Positions 1-9,345 of a stretch of DNA of 64,000 nucleotides are shown piece after piece. The stretch is taken from NCBI GenBank assembly GCA_900757415.1, contig CAAENU010000048.1, positions 1 through 64,000 on the forward strand. Direction: 5' to 3'. The DNA comes from an uncultured Oscillospiraceae bacterium. GTDB lineage: Bacteria; Bacillota; Clostridia; Oscillospirales; Oscillospiraceae. Position numbers and translations under genes: made by a program. The notes beneath the pieces were generated by a model. It ran no database searches, was not told where the DNA came from, and saw nothing but the letters and a program-made list of their open reading frames with translations. Position 1 is the stretch's first letter, and each line of letters begins with the position of its first letter.

Positions 1-270
1 ATGGATTACTCCAATCTGTTTGTCTGTCTGATGGGGCTTTGTACGGTGTTCATCGGCCTGATCTGCATCATCATACTGGTGTCGGTGATGAGCAACGTGG
101 TGCGCCGGACAGACGCAAAAGCGTCCGCAGCGCCTGCCGCGCCTGCTGCCGCCGCACCCGCCGTCGGCGCTGTAACGCCGGCCATGGTGGCCGCTGTAGC
201 CGCCGCCATCGCGGAGGATATGGGCACTGACGTCAGCGCCATCCGCATCGTTTCCATGAAGAAGATCTGA
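1..270 (+). CDS. Na+-translocating decarboxylase gamma subunit (OadG family)
   Basis: Small membrane anchor of a sodium-pumping biotin-dependent decarboxylase. The 89-residue product has one hydrophobic segment (about residues 8-32), then an Ala/Pro-rich linker and a short C-terminal domain; this is the usual layout of gamma subunits, which tie the carboxyltransferase to the membrane beta subunit. The ATG is the first base of the window, so the ribosome binding site cannot be seen and an upstream start is possible. The biotin carrier gene follows after 20 bp and the beta gene after that. A carboxyltransferase gene may precede it outside the window. Confidence 0.8.
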   Translation: MDYSNLFVCLMGLCTVFIGLICIIILVSVMSNVVRRTDAKASAAPAAPAAAAPAVGAVTPAMVAAVAAAIAEDMGTDVSAIRIVSMKKI

Positions 271-290
271 GTGTTGAGAGGAGAAGTAAC

Positions 291-620
291 ATGAAGAAAT
301 ACAAAGTCAACGTCAACGGCACCGCCTATGAGGTAGAGATCGAAGAGATGACCGGCGCCCCCGCTGCCGCCCCTGTGGCTGCTGCGCCTGCCGCACCTGC
401 CGGCGCCGGCGAGCGCGTAGCCGCTCCCATGCCCGGCAATATTCTGTCCGTCAACGTCGCTGCCGGCGACGCTGTGAAAAAGGGTCAGGTACTGATGATC
501 CTGGAGGCCATGAAGATGGAAAACGAGATCATGGCTCCCTGCGACGGTAAGGTGACCGCCGTGGCCGTGACCAAGGGCGCCGCCGTAGAGTCCGGCGCGC
601 TGCTGTGCACCATCCAGTAA
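291..620 (+). CDS. Biotin carrier protein of Na+-pumping decarboxylase
   Basis: A 109-residue biotin carrier. The N-terminal 25 residues form a short beta region, then comes an Ala/Pro-rich flexible linker (about 26-46), then a biotinyl/lipoyl domain with the AMKM motif; Lys75 is the expected biotinylation site. The domain carries carboxyl groups between the carboxyltransferase and the membrane beta subunit. RBS-like GAGAGGAG lies just upstream. It sits between the gamma and beta genes in one co-directional run, so membership of the same enzyme is very likely. The carrier is a separate polypeptide here and not the C-terminus of the alpha subunit. Confidence 0.9.
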   Translation: MKKYKVNVNGTAYEVEIEEMTGAPAAAPVAAAPAAPAGAGERVAAPMPGNILSVNVAAGDAVKKGQVLMILEAMKMENEIMAPCDGKVTAVAVTKGAAVESGALLCTIQ

Positions 621-633
621 TGGAGGGCACATC

Positions 634-1893
634 ATGCAAGCCATTCTGAATTTTTGCGCACAAACCGGTTTTTACCAGTTTTTTCAGGGCGACAACTGGA
701 AATGCGCGGTGATGCTCCTTGTGGCCATCATCCTGCTGTTTCTGGGTATCGTCAAGAAGTTTGAACCGCTGCTGCTGGTGCCTATCGCCATCGGCATGCT
801 GGTGACCAACCTGCCCGGCGCGGAGATGTTCCACGAGATCCTCTTCGCCGGCGGACACATCCACTGGGATCTGTTCGGTGGAAACCCCATTACGGCGGAG
901 TTTATTGCCGAAATGCAGGGCCTGGGCGTATCGGAGGCGGTGCTCAGCAGCGTGGCCGTGGGACAGAGCGTTTCCGTGGGCCTCATCGACGTGCTGTATC
1001 TGGGCATCAAGCTGGGCATCTATCCCTGTCTCATCTTCATGGGTGTGGGCGCCATGACCGACTTCGGCCCCCTGATCGCCAACCCCAAGAGCCTGCTGCT
1101 GGGCGCTGCCGCGCAGCTGGGCATCTTTATGACCTATGTAGGCTGCCGCTATCTGGGCTTCACCGGCGCCGAGGCCGGTTCCGTGGGCATCATCGGCGGT
1201 GCCGACGGCCCCACCGCCATCTTCGTCACCGCCATGCTGGCTCCGGCGCTGCTGGGCCCCATCGCCGTGTCGGCCTATTCCTACATGGCGCTGGTGCCTG
1301 TGATCCAGCCGCCTATCATGAAGGCGCTGACCACCGAGAAGGAACGCCAGATCGTCATGAAACCCCTGCGCGTGGTCAGCAAGAAAGAGAAGATCATCTT
1401 CCCCATCGTGGTCACCATCTTTGTGGCGCTGCTGGTACCCTCCGCCGCGCCGCTGATCGCCTGTCTGATGTTCGGTAATCTGGCCAAGGAGTGCGGCGTT
1501 ACCGACCGGCTCAGCAAGACCATGCAAAACGAGCTGATGAACATTGTCACCATCTTCCTTGGCGTCAGCGTAGGCGCCACCGCCACCGGCGCCACCTTCC
1601 TCAATCCCAAGACGCTGATGATCATGGGCATGGGCATTGTGGCCTTCGGCTTCGGCACCGCAGGCGGCGTGCTGCTGGCCAAGTTCATGAACCTGTTCCT
1701 GAAGGAAAAGATCAATCCCCTCATCGGCTCGGCCGGTGTGTCCGCCGTTCCCATGGCGGCCCGCGTCAGCCAGAAGGTGGGACAGGAGGCCAATCCCGGC
1801 AACTTCCTGCTGATGCATGCCATGGGTCCCAACGTGGCCGGCGTCATCGGCTCGGCCATCGCCGCGGGCGTGCTGATTTCGCTCTTCGGCTAA
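634..1893 (+). CDS. Na+-translocating decarboxylase beta subunit (OadB family)
   Basis: The 419-residue polytopic membrane protein carries out decarboxylation of carboxybiotin coupled to Na+ export. Many hydrophobic segments are visible, as is the conserved [13 protein letters not shown] stretch (about residue 188), which belongs to the sodium/carboxybiotin site of this family (OadB, MmdB, GcdB). Length is normal for beta subunits. GGAGG lies 8 bp before the ATG. The substrate (oxaloacetate, methylmalonyl-CoA or glutaconyl-CoA) cannot be set from this subunit; the downstream carboxyltransferase argues for oxaloacetate, but a second one may lie upstream of the window. Confidence 0.92.
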   Translation: MQAILNFCAQTGFYQFFQGDNWKCAVMLLVAIILLFLGIVKKFEPLLLVPIAIGMLVTNLPGAEMFHEILFAGGHIHWDLFGGNPITAEFIAEMQGLGVSEAVLSSVAVGQSVSVGLIDVLYLGIKLGIYPCLIFMGVGAMTDFGPLIANPKSLLLGAAAQLGIFMTYVGCRYLGFTGAEAGSVGIIGGADGPTAIFVTAMLAPALLGPIAVSAYSYMALVPVIQPPIMKALTTEKERQIVMKPLRVVSKKEKIIFPIVVTIFVALLVPSAAPLIACLMFGNLAKECGVTDRLSKTMQNELMNIVTIFLGVSVGATATGATFLNPKTLMIMGMGIVAFGFGTAGGVLLAKFMNLFLKEKINPLIGSAGVSAVPMAARVSQKVGQEANPGNFLLMHAMGPNVAGVIGSAIAAGVLISLFG

Positions 1894-1988
1894 CGCCTGC
1901 ATCGCGGCAGGGGCCGCGATGCTGCCTCACGGGCCGCGCCGCAAGCGGCACAGCCTTTCCGGTTTCGCCGCACATTGCGGCGGGTCGA

Positions 1989-2055
1989 GGTATTTTTCTG
2001 ACGCACATGTCGTCAGAAAAATAATCGAAACGATTTTGCTACTCCGAATTTGTGA
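1989..2055. repeat. Dispersed palindromic element, copy A
   Basis: Between the beta and alpha genes lies an inverted repeat, TTTTTCTGACG (1993-2003) and CGTCAGAAAAA (2011-2021), followed by GATTTTGCT and GAATTTGTGAAG. Related sequence with the same order (ATTTTT, TGACG or a variant, AAAAATGAT/AAAATAAT, then GAATTCTGT) occurs at 16490-16580 and 25910-25990. It may act as a partial terminator or processing site, giving different levels of alpha and of beta/gamma/carrier. Confidence 0.5.
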
Positions 2056-2073
2056 AGGAGGAAACATTTTTCT

Positions 2074-3528
2074 ATGGAATTTTTATCGAATAAACCCCTG
2101 CTGATTACCGACACCATTCTCCGTGACGCCCACCAGTCCCAGGCGGCCACCCGCATGACCATTGAGGACATGCTGCCCGCGCTGGAAACGCTGGACTCCA
2201 TCGGCTACTATTCGCTGGAGTGCTGGGGCGGCGCCACCTTCGATGCCTGCATGCGTTTTCTGAACGAGGATCCGTGGGAGCGTCTGCGCACCATCCGCAA
2301 GCATGTGAAGAACACCAAGCTGCAAATGCTGTTCCGCGGCCAGAACATTCTGGGTTACAAGCACTATGCCGACGACGTGGTGGACGCGTTCTGCGCCAAG
2401 AGTATTGAAAACGGCATTGACATCATCCGCATTTTCGACGCGCTCAACGACGTGCGCAATCTGGAGCAGGCCATCCGCTCCACCAAGAAGTACGGCGGGC
2501 AGGTAGAGGCCACCCTCAGCTATACCATGTCCCCCATCCACAACGAGGCCTACTTTGTGAAGCTGGCCCGCGAGCTGGAGGAGATGGGCGCGGATATGAT
2601 CTGCATCAAGGACATGGCCAACCTCCTGCTGCCCATGGACGCCTATTCTCTGGTAAAGGCGCTGAAGGAGACGGTAAAGGTACCCATCCATCTGCACACC
2701 CACAACACCTCCGGCACTGGCGACATGACGCTGCTGATGGCGGCCTATGCCGGCGTGGATATCGTGGATACCGCGCTCTCCCCCATGGCCAACGGCACCA
2801 GCCAGCCTGCCACCGAGTCTCTGGTGGCCACGCTGAAGGGCACCGTCCGCGACACGGGCCTTGATCTGGGCAAGATGTCCGATGCCGCCGTGCATTTCCG
2901 CAAGGTGGCCCAGCGGCTGCAGGACGCCGGCATCCTGGATCCCAAGGTGCTGCGGGTGGACACCAACACACTGCTCTATCAGGTGCCGGGCGGTATGCTC
3001 TCCAACCTGATCTCCCAGCTGAAGCAGGCTGGGAAAGAGGACAAATATTATGACGTACTGGCGGAGATCCCCCGCGTCCGCAAGGACTTCGGCTATCCCC
3101 CGCTGGTGACCCCCTCCAGCCAGATCGTGGGCACACAGGCTGTGATGAACGTGATCATGGGCGAGCGGTACAAGACCTTCCCCAAGGAGAGCCGCGCCAT
3201 GCTCAAGGGCGAATACGGCAAGCTGCCCGGCGAGGTTAACCCCGAGGTTCGCGCCAAGGCGGGCATTGCTCCCGAGGACGTGATCACCTGCCGCCCCGCC
3301 GACCTGCTGGCGCCGGAGCTGGAGAAATACCGCACCGAGTTCAAGGACATCGCCAAGTCCGATGAGGATGTGCTGAGCCTTGCCCTGTTCCCGCAGGTAG
3401 CTCCCAAATTCATTGAGAAGCGGGATCATCCCGAGACCGCCGCGCCTGCTGCGCCAGCGGCCCCTGCGGCAAAGCCTGCCGCCGACCCCAACGCTGTCCG
3501 CCAGCTCTATGTCGAGTGGAAGGCCTGA
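2074..3528 (+). CDS. Oxaloacetate decarboxylase alpha / pyruvate carboxyltransferase-type subunit
   Basis: The 484-residue biotin-dependent carboxyltransferase is of the PycB/OadA/5S family. It opens with the LLITDTILRDAHQS signature of the DRE-TIM barrel (metal-binding Asp) and contains PIHLHTHNTSG with the two metal-ligand histidines (about residue 207). A conserved carboxylase domain follows and an Ala/Pro-rich tail (about 452-475) ends without any biotinyl domain, so the separate carrier at 291-620 must supply biotin. It probably transfers CO2 from oxaloacetate to biotin, the beta subunit then releasing it with Na+ export. AAGGAGG lies 12 bp before the ATG. A 180-bp gap holding a palindrome separates it from the beta gene. 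Confidence 0.87.
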   Translation: MEFLSNKPLLITDTILRDAHQSQAATRMTIEDMLPALETLDSIGYYSLECWGGATFDACMRFLNEDPWERLRTIRKHVKNTKLQMLFRGQNILGYKHYADDVVDAFCAKSIENGIDIIRIFDALNDVRNLEQAIRSTKKYGGQVEATLSYTMSPIHNEAYFVKLARELEEMGADMICIKDMANLLLPMDAYSLVKALKETVKVPIHLHTHNTSGTGDMTLLMAAYAGVDIVDTALSPMANGTSQPATESLVATLKGTVRDTGLDLGKMSDAAVHFRKVAQRLQDAGILDPKVLRVDTNTLLYQVPGGMLSNLISQLKQAGKEDKYYDVLAEIPRVRKDFGYPPLVTPSSQIVGTQAVMNVIMGERYKTFPKESRAMLKGEYGKLPGEVNPEVRAKAGIAPEDVITCRPADLLAPELEKYRTEFKDIAKSDEDVLSLALFPQVAPKFIEKRDHPETAAPAAPAAPAAKPAADPNAVRQLYVEWKA

Positions 3529-3635
3529 GCGGCCCTTTGCTGCTGGTTTAACCGGTTGCTCCATAACGGGATGGCCGATTAAGAAACGTTCTTAAAGTAA
3601 GAGAAACAGTGCAGCTGCGGCTATGCCGCATAAAT

Positions 3636-3678
3636 GAGCGGTGGAAATCCGGCTTTATCAGCCGGTTTCCACCGCTTC
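3636..3678. terminator. Bidirectional terminator between converging genes
   Basis: A long inverted repeat, GAGCGGTGGAAA-CCGGC with its complement GCCGG-TTTCCACCGCTT, sits between the converging alpha-subunit and hydrolase genes. Only short T-rich runs flank it. Confidence 0.65.
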
Positions 3679-3686
3679 AATTTACC

Positions 3687-5054
3687 TTATAATGCGCATT
3701 TACCACGCTTGAGATATTCGCCCTTTACATCGTATACGGTACCGCGCTCCACAGCCGGCGTGCCCCGCAGATACACGGCGGTAATGCTGCCGCTGGTGCG
3801 AAACCCCTCGAAGGGCGTGTAGTCGCAGTGCGACACCATGTCGGCAGCGCGCAGCGTGTGATCCGCGTCAGGATCGTATATCACGATATCGGCGTCCGCG
3901 CCGGGAGCAATGCGGCCCTTTCGTGGGTAAAGACCATATAGCTTGGCGGGATTTTCACTGAGAACGCGGCATAATGTGGGCAGATCGATGCGGCTTGCCG
4001 CCACGCCGGCGGTATATACCACCTCACCCCGGGTCTCCACACCGGGAAGTCCTCCGGGGATGGCGGTAAAATCACCCTGTCCCGCCAGCTTCTGCTGCGT
4101 GGTAAAGGAGCAGTGGTCGGTGGACACGGTGTTGACCCGCCCCTCCCTCAGTCCCGCCCACAGCGCGTCCTGATCCGTCTTTTTGCGGATGGGGGGCGAG
4201 CACACGAACTTGGCTGCTTCCAGCCAGTCCTTTTGAAAGTACACGCTGTCCTCCAGTGCAAGGTACTGCGGGCAAGTTTCCGAGTAGACGGTCTGACCAC
4301 GCTGACGGGCACCGTCGATCTCCGCAAGCGCCGCGGCATTGGTGGTATGTACGATTACTACGGGAGCCTCGGCCGCCTGTGCGATGCGCAGAATGCGGCC
4401 CACAGCCTCGGCCTCCAGATAGTCGGGGCGGGTCTGGGGATGGCAGGCGACGGCGTTTTCCCCGGCAGCTTTCTTTTCCGCCACCAGCGCATCGATAACG
4501 CCGCTGTTCTCGCAGTGCACGCCGCAGATGCCGCCTCTGGCCTTCAGCGCCTTCAGCGCGCGATAGAGATCGCCGTCCGGCAGCATCATGGCGGGATAGG
4601 TCATGTACATTTTAAAGGAGGTGATCCCGGCGGCAAACATATCGTCCAGTTCGTGCTCGATGCCGTCGTTCCAGTCGTCAATGGTCATATGAAAGCCGTA
4701 GTCGCAGTGGCAGCTCTCCGCCTTCTTTCGCCATAGCTCCAGTCCGTGGGCCAGCGTTTCTCCCTTGTTGGGGCAGGCAAAGTCAATCACGGTGGTGGTG
4801 CCGCCCCGCAGCGCCGAGCGGCTGCCGCTTTCAAAGTCGTCGGCGGTGGTGGTGTTGCACACATCCAGGTCGAAATGGGTGTGGGCATCGATAAATCCCG
4901 GCAGCAGCAGCTTGCCGGCCACATCGATGACCTGCGCATCGGGCGCGTCAATATGAGATGCCACAGATACGATTTTTTCACCGTCCACCAGCACATCGGC
5001 ATTGGTTACGCCGCTGCCGCTGACCACACGGCCACCGGTAAAGAGTCGTTTCAT
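3687..5054 (-). CDS. Dihydropyrimidinase / D-hydantoinase family amidohydrolase
   Basis: Cyclic amidohydrolase of the dihydropyrimidinase-hydantoinase-allantoinase group, expected to open a cyclic ureide ring in pyrimidine or hydantoin degradation. From the chosen start it has 455 residues. Visible features are the DAHTHFDL metal motif, SFKMYMTY with the lysine normally carboxylated to bridge two metals, later His ligands in HCEN and VHTTN, and the STDHC aspartate motif. The start at 5054 is chosen because AGGAGG lies 7 bp ahead and the product begins MKRLFTGGRV; an in-frame ATG 21 bp upstream lacks a site. No pyrimidine or purine genes adjoin it, so the natural substrate is open. Confidence 0.85.
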   Translation of the reverse strand: MKRLFTGGRVVSGSGVTNADVLVDGEKIVSVASHIDAPDAQVIDVAGKLLLPGFIDAHTHFDLDVCNTTTADDFESGSRSALRGGTTTVIDFACPNKGETLAHGLELWRKKAESCHCDYGFHMTIDDWNDGIEHELDDMFAAGITSFKMYMTYPAMMLPDGDLYRALKALKARGGICGVHCENSGVIDALVAEKKAAGENAVACHPQTRPDYLEAEAVGRILRIAQAAEAPVVIVHTTNAAALAEIDGARQRGQTVYSETCPQYLALEDSVYFQKDWLEAAKFVCSPPIRKKTDQDALWAGLREGRVNTVSTDHCSFTTQQKLAGQGDFTAIPGGLPGVETRGEVVYTAGVAASRIDLPTLCRVLSENPAKLYGLYPRKGRIAPGADADIVIYDPDADHTLRAADMVSHCDYTPFEGFRTSGSITAVYLRGTPAVERGTVYDVKGEYLKRGKCAL

Positions 5055-5177
5055 CGAAAAGCCTCCTTGTGTCACATATTTTTTTCATTATAGCACCTTA
5101 CACTCCGCATGAATACAAAAAATTTTTGTTTTTTGAAAAAATCTGATAAAAAAAGAGTGTATTTGAAAACGGTGCCG

Positions 5178-5183
5178 TATAAT
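5178..5183 (+). promoter_or_regulatory. Possible -10 element for dnaG-rpoD
   Basis: TATAAT 47 bp before the proposed dnaG start. No good -35 hexamer is present at normal spacing (the TTGAAA at 5163 is only 9 bp away), so the assignment is tentative. Confidence 0.4.
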
Positions 5184-5229
5184 AGAATGAGGAAAAATTT
5201 CGGCCTGTAGCGGAAAGGGGGGAGGCGGC

Positions 5230-7002
5230 CTGTTTTCTCAGAGTTTTATTGACGAGCTGATCGCCCGCAATGATATCGTGGATGTAGTCGGCTCCTATGT
5301 ATCGCTGACGCCGAAAGGCGGCAGCTATTGGGGTTGCTGCCCCTTTCATAATGAAAAAACGCCTTCGTTCCATGTGTTGCCGGACAAGCAGTTTTACCAC
5401 TGCTTCGGCTGCAAGAAAGGCGGCGGTGTGATCAATTTCGTTATGGATATTGAGAACCTGTCCTATCCGGACGCGGTGCGCTTTCTGGCCAAGCGGGCCA
5501 ATATGGAGGTGCCGGAAGATCGTGAATCGGCCGAGGCGGACCGTCTGCGTAAGCGGCTGCTGGCACTGAATCGCGAGGCGGCTCGATGGTACTACGATGT
5601 GCTGCAGGGGCCTGACGGAGCGGCTGTACAGGCCTATCTGGACAAGCGTGCCATTCGTCGCAGGATTGCCGTGCGTTTCGGTATGGGCGCCTCGCCCGAC
5701 AGCTGGGACGCACTGCTGCGCGCCATGACCGGACGGGGTTACACCAAACAGGAACTGCTGGCGGCAGGCCTGATCGTGGCCAACAAAAGCGGTGGGTTCT
5801 ACGATAAGTTCCGCAACCGGCTGATGCTGCCGGTCATTGATGTGCGGGGCGATGTGGTGGGTTTTGGCAGCCGCGTGATCGATCAGTCGGAACCCAAGTA
5901 TATGAACAGCACCGAGACCCCCGTGTACAGCAAGCGCCGGGTACTGTACGGCCTGAATCTGGCAAAAAAGACCAAGCGTCCCAATATGATCCTGTGCGAG
6001 GGAAATCTGGATGTGGTCACGCTGCATCAGGCGGGTTTCGACAATGCGGTGGCCTCTATGGGCACGGCGCTGACTGCCGAGCAGATCCGCCTGCTGGGAC
6101 GGTATACCAAGGAACTGGTGCTGTGCTATGATAACGATAACGCCGGGCAGCTGGCCACGCAGCGGGCATTGGAAATGCTGAACAATACGGAGTTTACCGT
6201 CCGGGTACTGAAGCTGCCGCGGCGTCTGGTGAACGGCGAATATGTCAAGCAGGATGCGGATGATTTCATTAAGTTTCAGGGGGCACCCGCTTTCGAGCGG
6301 CTGCTTTCCGGCAGTGAAAACGGCGTGGAGTTCCGCATGTCGCAGGTGGCTGCCAAGTATGATCTGCACAGCGATCAGGGTCGCATCGACTATACGGCGG
6401 AGATCAGTCAGGTACTCTCCGAGCTGGATAACGCCGTGGAGCGCGAGGTATATGCTGGCCGCGCTGCAGAAGCGGCAGGCCTTTCTCCGGATGCCGTGCG
6501 GCAGGAGGTGGAGCGTTCCGCCCGCAAGCGGCGCTACAGCGACCGTAAGCGGCGGGAGCGGCAGGAGATGAACCCCGCCCTGACCATGCAGCCTGCGGCC
6601 CGGGGCAGCCGCTATGCCAATCTGCGCAGTGCCATGGCGGAGGAGGGCGTGATCCGGCTGCTGTATCTGGATCCCACACTGCTGGGCGATACGCCGCCTC
6701 TGGCGCCGGAGGAGTTTTCTTCTCCGCTGCTGGGAAAGATCTATGGTGTCATGTGGCGCCGGCGCCATGACCGCAGCGGCCTTGCCGCGCTGGCGGCTGA
6801 GCTGACGGGCGAGGAGATGAGTCATCTGACGGCGCTGCTGCAAAAACCGGAGTCCAATGCCAATGCCGCACAGGCACTGGCGGATTATATACGGGTGATT
6901 CGAGAGGAGCAGGCCAAACGGGACAGCTCCGGGGTCGACCCGCTGCTTTTGGCACAGGAAACATTCAAAGACAAGAAACGATATGGAGGAAAGCGTACAT
7001 GA
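5230..7002 (+). CDS. dnaG: DNA primase DnaG, probable CTG start
   Basis: Makes RNA primers at the replication fork. The N-terminal CHC2 zinc finger is visible (CCPFH, then [10 protein letters not shown]), followed by the Toprim catalytic core with EGNLD (Glu) and the DNDNAG aspartates; the C-terminus would bind DnaB. Start: the first conventional codon, GTG at 5278, has no ribosome site and would remove the conserved helix [19 protein letters not shown] shared by DnaG proteins. The frame is open upstream to a stop at 5188 and contains no ATG, GTG or TTG before 5278. CTG at 5230 follows GGGGGGAGG by 4 bp and gives a product of normal length (590 residues). The gene overlaps rpoD by 4 bp (ATGA), the classical macromolecular-synthesis operon order. 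Confidence 0.93.
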   Translation: MFSQSFIDELIARNDIVDVVGSYVSLTPKGGSYWGCCPFHNEKTPSFHVLPDKQFYHCFGCKKGGGVINFVMDIENLSYPDAVRFLAKRANMEVPEDRESAEADRLRKRLLALNREAARWYYDVLQGPDGAAVQAYLDKRAIRRRIAVRFGMGASPDSWDALLRAMTGRGYTKQELLAAGLIVANKSGGFYDKFRNRLMLPVIDVRGDVVGFGSRVIDQSEPKYMNSTETPVYSKRRVLYGLNLAKKTKRPNMILCEGNLDVVTLHQAGFDNAVASMGTALTAEQIRLLGRYTKELVLCYDNDNAGQLATQRALEMLNNTEFTVRVLKLPRRLVNGEYVKQDADDFIKFQGAPAFERLLSGSENGVEFRMSQVAAKYDLHSDQGRIDYTAEISQVLSELDNAVEREVYAGRAAEAAGLSPDAVRQEVERSARKRRYSDRKRRERQEMNPALTMQPAARGSRYANLRSAMAEEGVIRLLYLDPTLLGDTPPLAPEEFSSPLLGKIYGVMWRRRHDRSGLAALAAELTGEEMSHLTALLQKPESNANAAQALADYIRVIREEQAKRDSSGVDPLLLAQETFKDKKRYGGKRT

Positions 7003-8375
7003 CCGATAAGACCTATACCAAGCAGGAGCTGGAAGCTATGGCCAACGCCCTGCTGGCCGAGGATGACAAAAAAAAGAAAGAGGACTCCGAGAAGGCGGAT
7101 GCCCCCAAGGATGGCGAGGTAAAAAAGGAAAAGGGTAAGCTGGATGACAAGACCATTGCCTCGCTGCCTGCCGCGTCTTTGATCATGGCCAACGAAAAGC
7201 TGCGCGACATGCTGAACAAGGGCAAGAAAAAGGGCCGACTCGATGCCAATGAGGTCAGCGATGTACTGGATGAGATGGATCTGGAAAGCGAACAGATGGA
7301 CCGCATCTACGACTCGCTGGAAGCGCTGGGTATCGAGGTGGGGACCGAGGATTTTCTGGCCGATATCAACGACGATATTGAGCCGCCCATGGAGGAGATC
7401 GCCGAGATCGAGGAAGAGGAGCTGGTGGACCCCAACACGCTGGTGGACAGCTTCAATATCGATGATCCCGTGCGTATGTACCTCAAGGAGATCGGCCGTG
7501 TGCCGCTGCTGAGCGCCGATGAAGAGGTGGTGCTGGCCACCGCCATGTCCGCCGGTCGTGCTGCGCAGGAGCGCATTGACGAGGCAGCCGAGAATGAAGA
7601 GACCATTCCCGAGGAAGAGCTGGCCAAGCTGAAAAAGGACATCAAAGAGGGCAACAAGGCCAAGCAGAAGCTGGCCGAGGCAAACCTCCGTCTGGTGGTG
7701 TCCATTGCCAAGCGGTATGTGGGCCGCGGCATGCTGTTTCTCGATCTGATTCAGGAGGGCAATCTGGGCCTGATCAAGGCGGTGGAGAAGTTCGACTATA
7801 CAAAGGGTTATAAATTCTCCACCTACGCCACATGGTGGATCCGTCAGGCCATCACCCGCGCTATTGCCGATCAGGCCCGTACCATCCGTATCCCCGTACA
7901 TATGGTGGAGACCATCAACAAGGTCATTCGTGTCAGCCGCCAGCTGCTGCAGCAGTTGGGCCACGATCCCACGCCGGAGGAGATCTCCGCTGAGATGGGC
8001 ATGCCGGTTGACAAGGTGCGCGAGATCCTGAAGATCGCGCAGGAGCCGGTGTCGCTGGAGACCCCCATCGGCGAGGAGGAGGACAGTCATCTGGGCGATT
8101 TCATTCCCGACGAGGGTGCGTCCGAACCCAGCGAAGCCGCCAGCTTCACGCTGCTGAAGGAGCAGCTGGTGGATGTGCTCAGTACCCTGACGCCCCGCGA
8201 GGAGAAGGTGCTGAAGCTGCGCTTCGGTATCGAGGATGGCCGAACCCGCACGTTGGAGGAAGTGGGCAAGGAGTTCAATGTGACCCGCGAGCGCATTCGC
8301 CAGATCGAAGCCAAGGCTCTGCGCAAGCTGCGCCATCCCAGCCGCAGCAAGAAGCTGAAAGATTTCCTGAACTGA
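6999..8375 (+). CDS. rpoD: Primary sigma factor RpoD (SigA)
   Basis: Housekeeping sigma-70 factor directing RNA polymerase to TTGACA/TATAAT promoters. The 458-residue protein has a Lys/Glu-rich region 1.1-like N-terminus, region 1.2 ([11 protein letters not shown]), regions 2.1-2.4 with the [14 protein letters not shown] helix that reads the -10 element, region 3, and region 4.2 helix-turn-helix ([20 protein letters not shown]). It overlaps dnaG by 4 bp, so translation is probably coupled. Many promoters in this window match the sequence this factor should recognise. Confidence 0.97.
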   Translation: MTDKTYTKQELEAMANALLAEDDKKKKEDSEKADAPKDGEVKKEKGKLDDKTIASLPAASLIMANEKLRDMLNKGKKKGRLDANEVSDVLDEMDLESEQMDRIYDSLEALGIEVGTEDFLADINDDIEPPMEEIAEIEEEELVDPNTLVDSFNIDDPVRMYLKEIGRVPLLSADEEVVLATAMSAGRAAQERIDEAAENEETIPEEELAKLKKDIKEGNKAKQKLAEANLRLVVSIAKRYVGRGMLFLDLIQEGNLGLIKAVEKFDYTKGYKFSTYATWWIRQAITRAIADQARTIRIPVHMVETINKVIRVSRQLLQQLGHDPTPEEISAEMGMPVDKVREILKIAQEPVSLETPIGEEEDSHLGDFIPDEGASEPSEAASFTLLKEQLVDVLSTLTPREEKVLKLRFGIEDGRTRTLEEVGKEFNVTRERIRQIEAKALRKLRHPSRSKKLKDFLN

Positions 8376-8386
8376 GGAGGTATCCC

Positions 8387-8722
8387 ATGATCCTTGATTT
8401 CAATGCCATGCCCGCCAATGATGTCCCTCATTTCAAAGGGGGAGAGGGCCATGTCGTCATCCGTAAGTATGACGATCCCCGTATGGGTGCCGCTGTGCGT
8501 CTGACGGTGCCTGCAGGCTGTTCCATCGGCCTGCATACCCACACCGGCAATTGCGAGCTGATCTATGTTCTGTCCGGCAGCGGCCTGTGTACCGATGACG
8601 GCGCGGAATATCCGCTTACCGCCGGTATGTGCCACTATTGTCCCGAGGGGCATAGCCACGGCATCCGCAATACCGGCAGCCAGCCGCTGGAGCTGCTGGC
8701 CGCGCTGCCGCTGGTCAAGTAA
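8387..8722 (+). CDS. Small cupin-domain protein
   Basis: A 111-residue single-domain cupin. The first cupin motif is intact (GLHTHTGNCELIYVLSG: two His and Glu as metal ligands) and the second (PEGHSHGIRN) adds another His. Such proteins bind a metal and act as small isomerases, dioxygenases or sugar/ligand sensors; nothing here fixes which. It begins 11 bp after rpoD with an AGGAGG site, so it is probably cotranscribed with dnaG-rpoD. Confidence 0.85.
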   Translation: MILDFNAMPANDVPHFKGGEGHVVIRKYDDPRMGAAVRLTVPAGCSIGLHTHTGNCELIYVLSGSGLCTDDGAEYPLTAGMCHYCPEGHSHGIRNTGSQPLELLAALPLVK

Positions 8723-8758
8723 TAACCCACCCGAGCAGGAGAAAGGAGTCCTTATTTC

Positions 8759-9304
8759 ATGATGGACGCCACATTGGGATATATTCTTTGCAGCCAGTCT
8801 CCCACGCTGTTTCTGGCGGCAGCGGTGCTGCTGCTGTGTTATTTTGCCCGCCGCCGTGTCCATCGCGCCAGGGGCATACTGGATCTGGTGCTGTGCATTG
8901 CGTGTGCCGCTGCCGCTGTGGTGCTGTACTTTCTGGGGATGGGGAAAGGATACTTTACGATCCGTGATTTCTATCAGATCCGCACGCCCGGCTGGGTAGG
9001 CATGGCCGTGGTGGCCGCAGCCGCCATTTGGGTGGCGATACGCGCCTTTCTGGCGGCGAACCGCCGCCGCGCTGCCGAGAAGGCGGCAGTCCGCGCCGCC
9101 AATGCCGAGGCACACCGCCATGCCGAAGAGGAGCGCGCTGCCGTGCAGCAGCGTGAAGCGGCGGAAAAAGCGGCCAATGCCGCCGTCGTGGCCCATGTCA
9201 GCGAAACGGTCAACGATACGCTGAGCGATTTGGCCGCGCAGGACGGCGCGGCGTCCATGCAGGATCCGGCTCCGCCCATTGGATCGATGGACGAAAATAA
9301 ATAA
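8759..9304 (+). CDS. Small membrane protein with coiled-coil tail, function unknown
   Basis: The 181-residue product was not recognised as a family member. It has about three hydrophobic segments (residues 14-28, 36-60, 78-100) followed by a highly charged Ala/Glu/Arg-rich stretch (about 100-145) predicted to be a long helix or coiled coil, and an acidic tail. GAAAGGAG lies just ahead of tandem ATG codons at 8759 and 8762. It is the last gene of the dnaG-rpoD run and is followed directly by a terminator. Confidence 0.65.
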   Translation: MMDATLGYILCSQSPTLFLAAAVLLLCYFARRRVHRARGILDLVLCIACAAAAVVLYFLGMGKGYFTIRDFYQIRTPGWVGMAVVAAAAIWVAIRAFLAANRRRAAEKAAVRAANAEAHRHAEEERAAVQQREAAEKAANAAVVAHVSETVNDTLSDLAAQDGAASMQDPAPPIGSMDENK

Positions 9305-9308
9305 ATGT

Positions 9309-9343
9309 AAAAAAGTCCCCTGCATAGCAGGGGACTTTTTTAC
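9309..9343. terminator. Bidirectional intrinsic terminator
   Basis: Hairpin AAAAAAGTCCCCTG-cata-GCAGGGGACTTTTTT has T-runs on both strands and serves the converging gene at 8759 and the gene at 9346. Confidence 0.92.
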
Positions 9344-9345
9344 AT

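Noticed and set aside
529..1902. Long open frames opposite genes (also 2083-3564, 5098-6843, 6885-8336, 12881-14527, 55064-57142, 57187-59136 and others)
   Set aside because: Antisense shadows of well-supported genes caused by high GC and codon bias; His/Gln/Gly-rich translations without family features or ribosome sites.
5163..5183. TTGAAA...TATAAT as a full dnaG promoter
   Set aside because: Spacer is only 9 bp; only the -10 element is kept as tentative.
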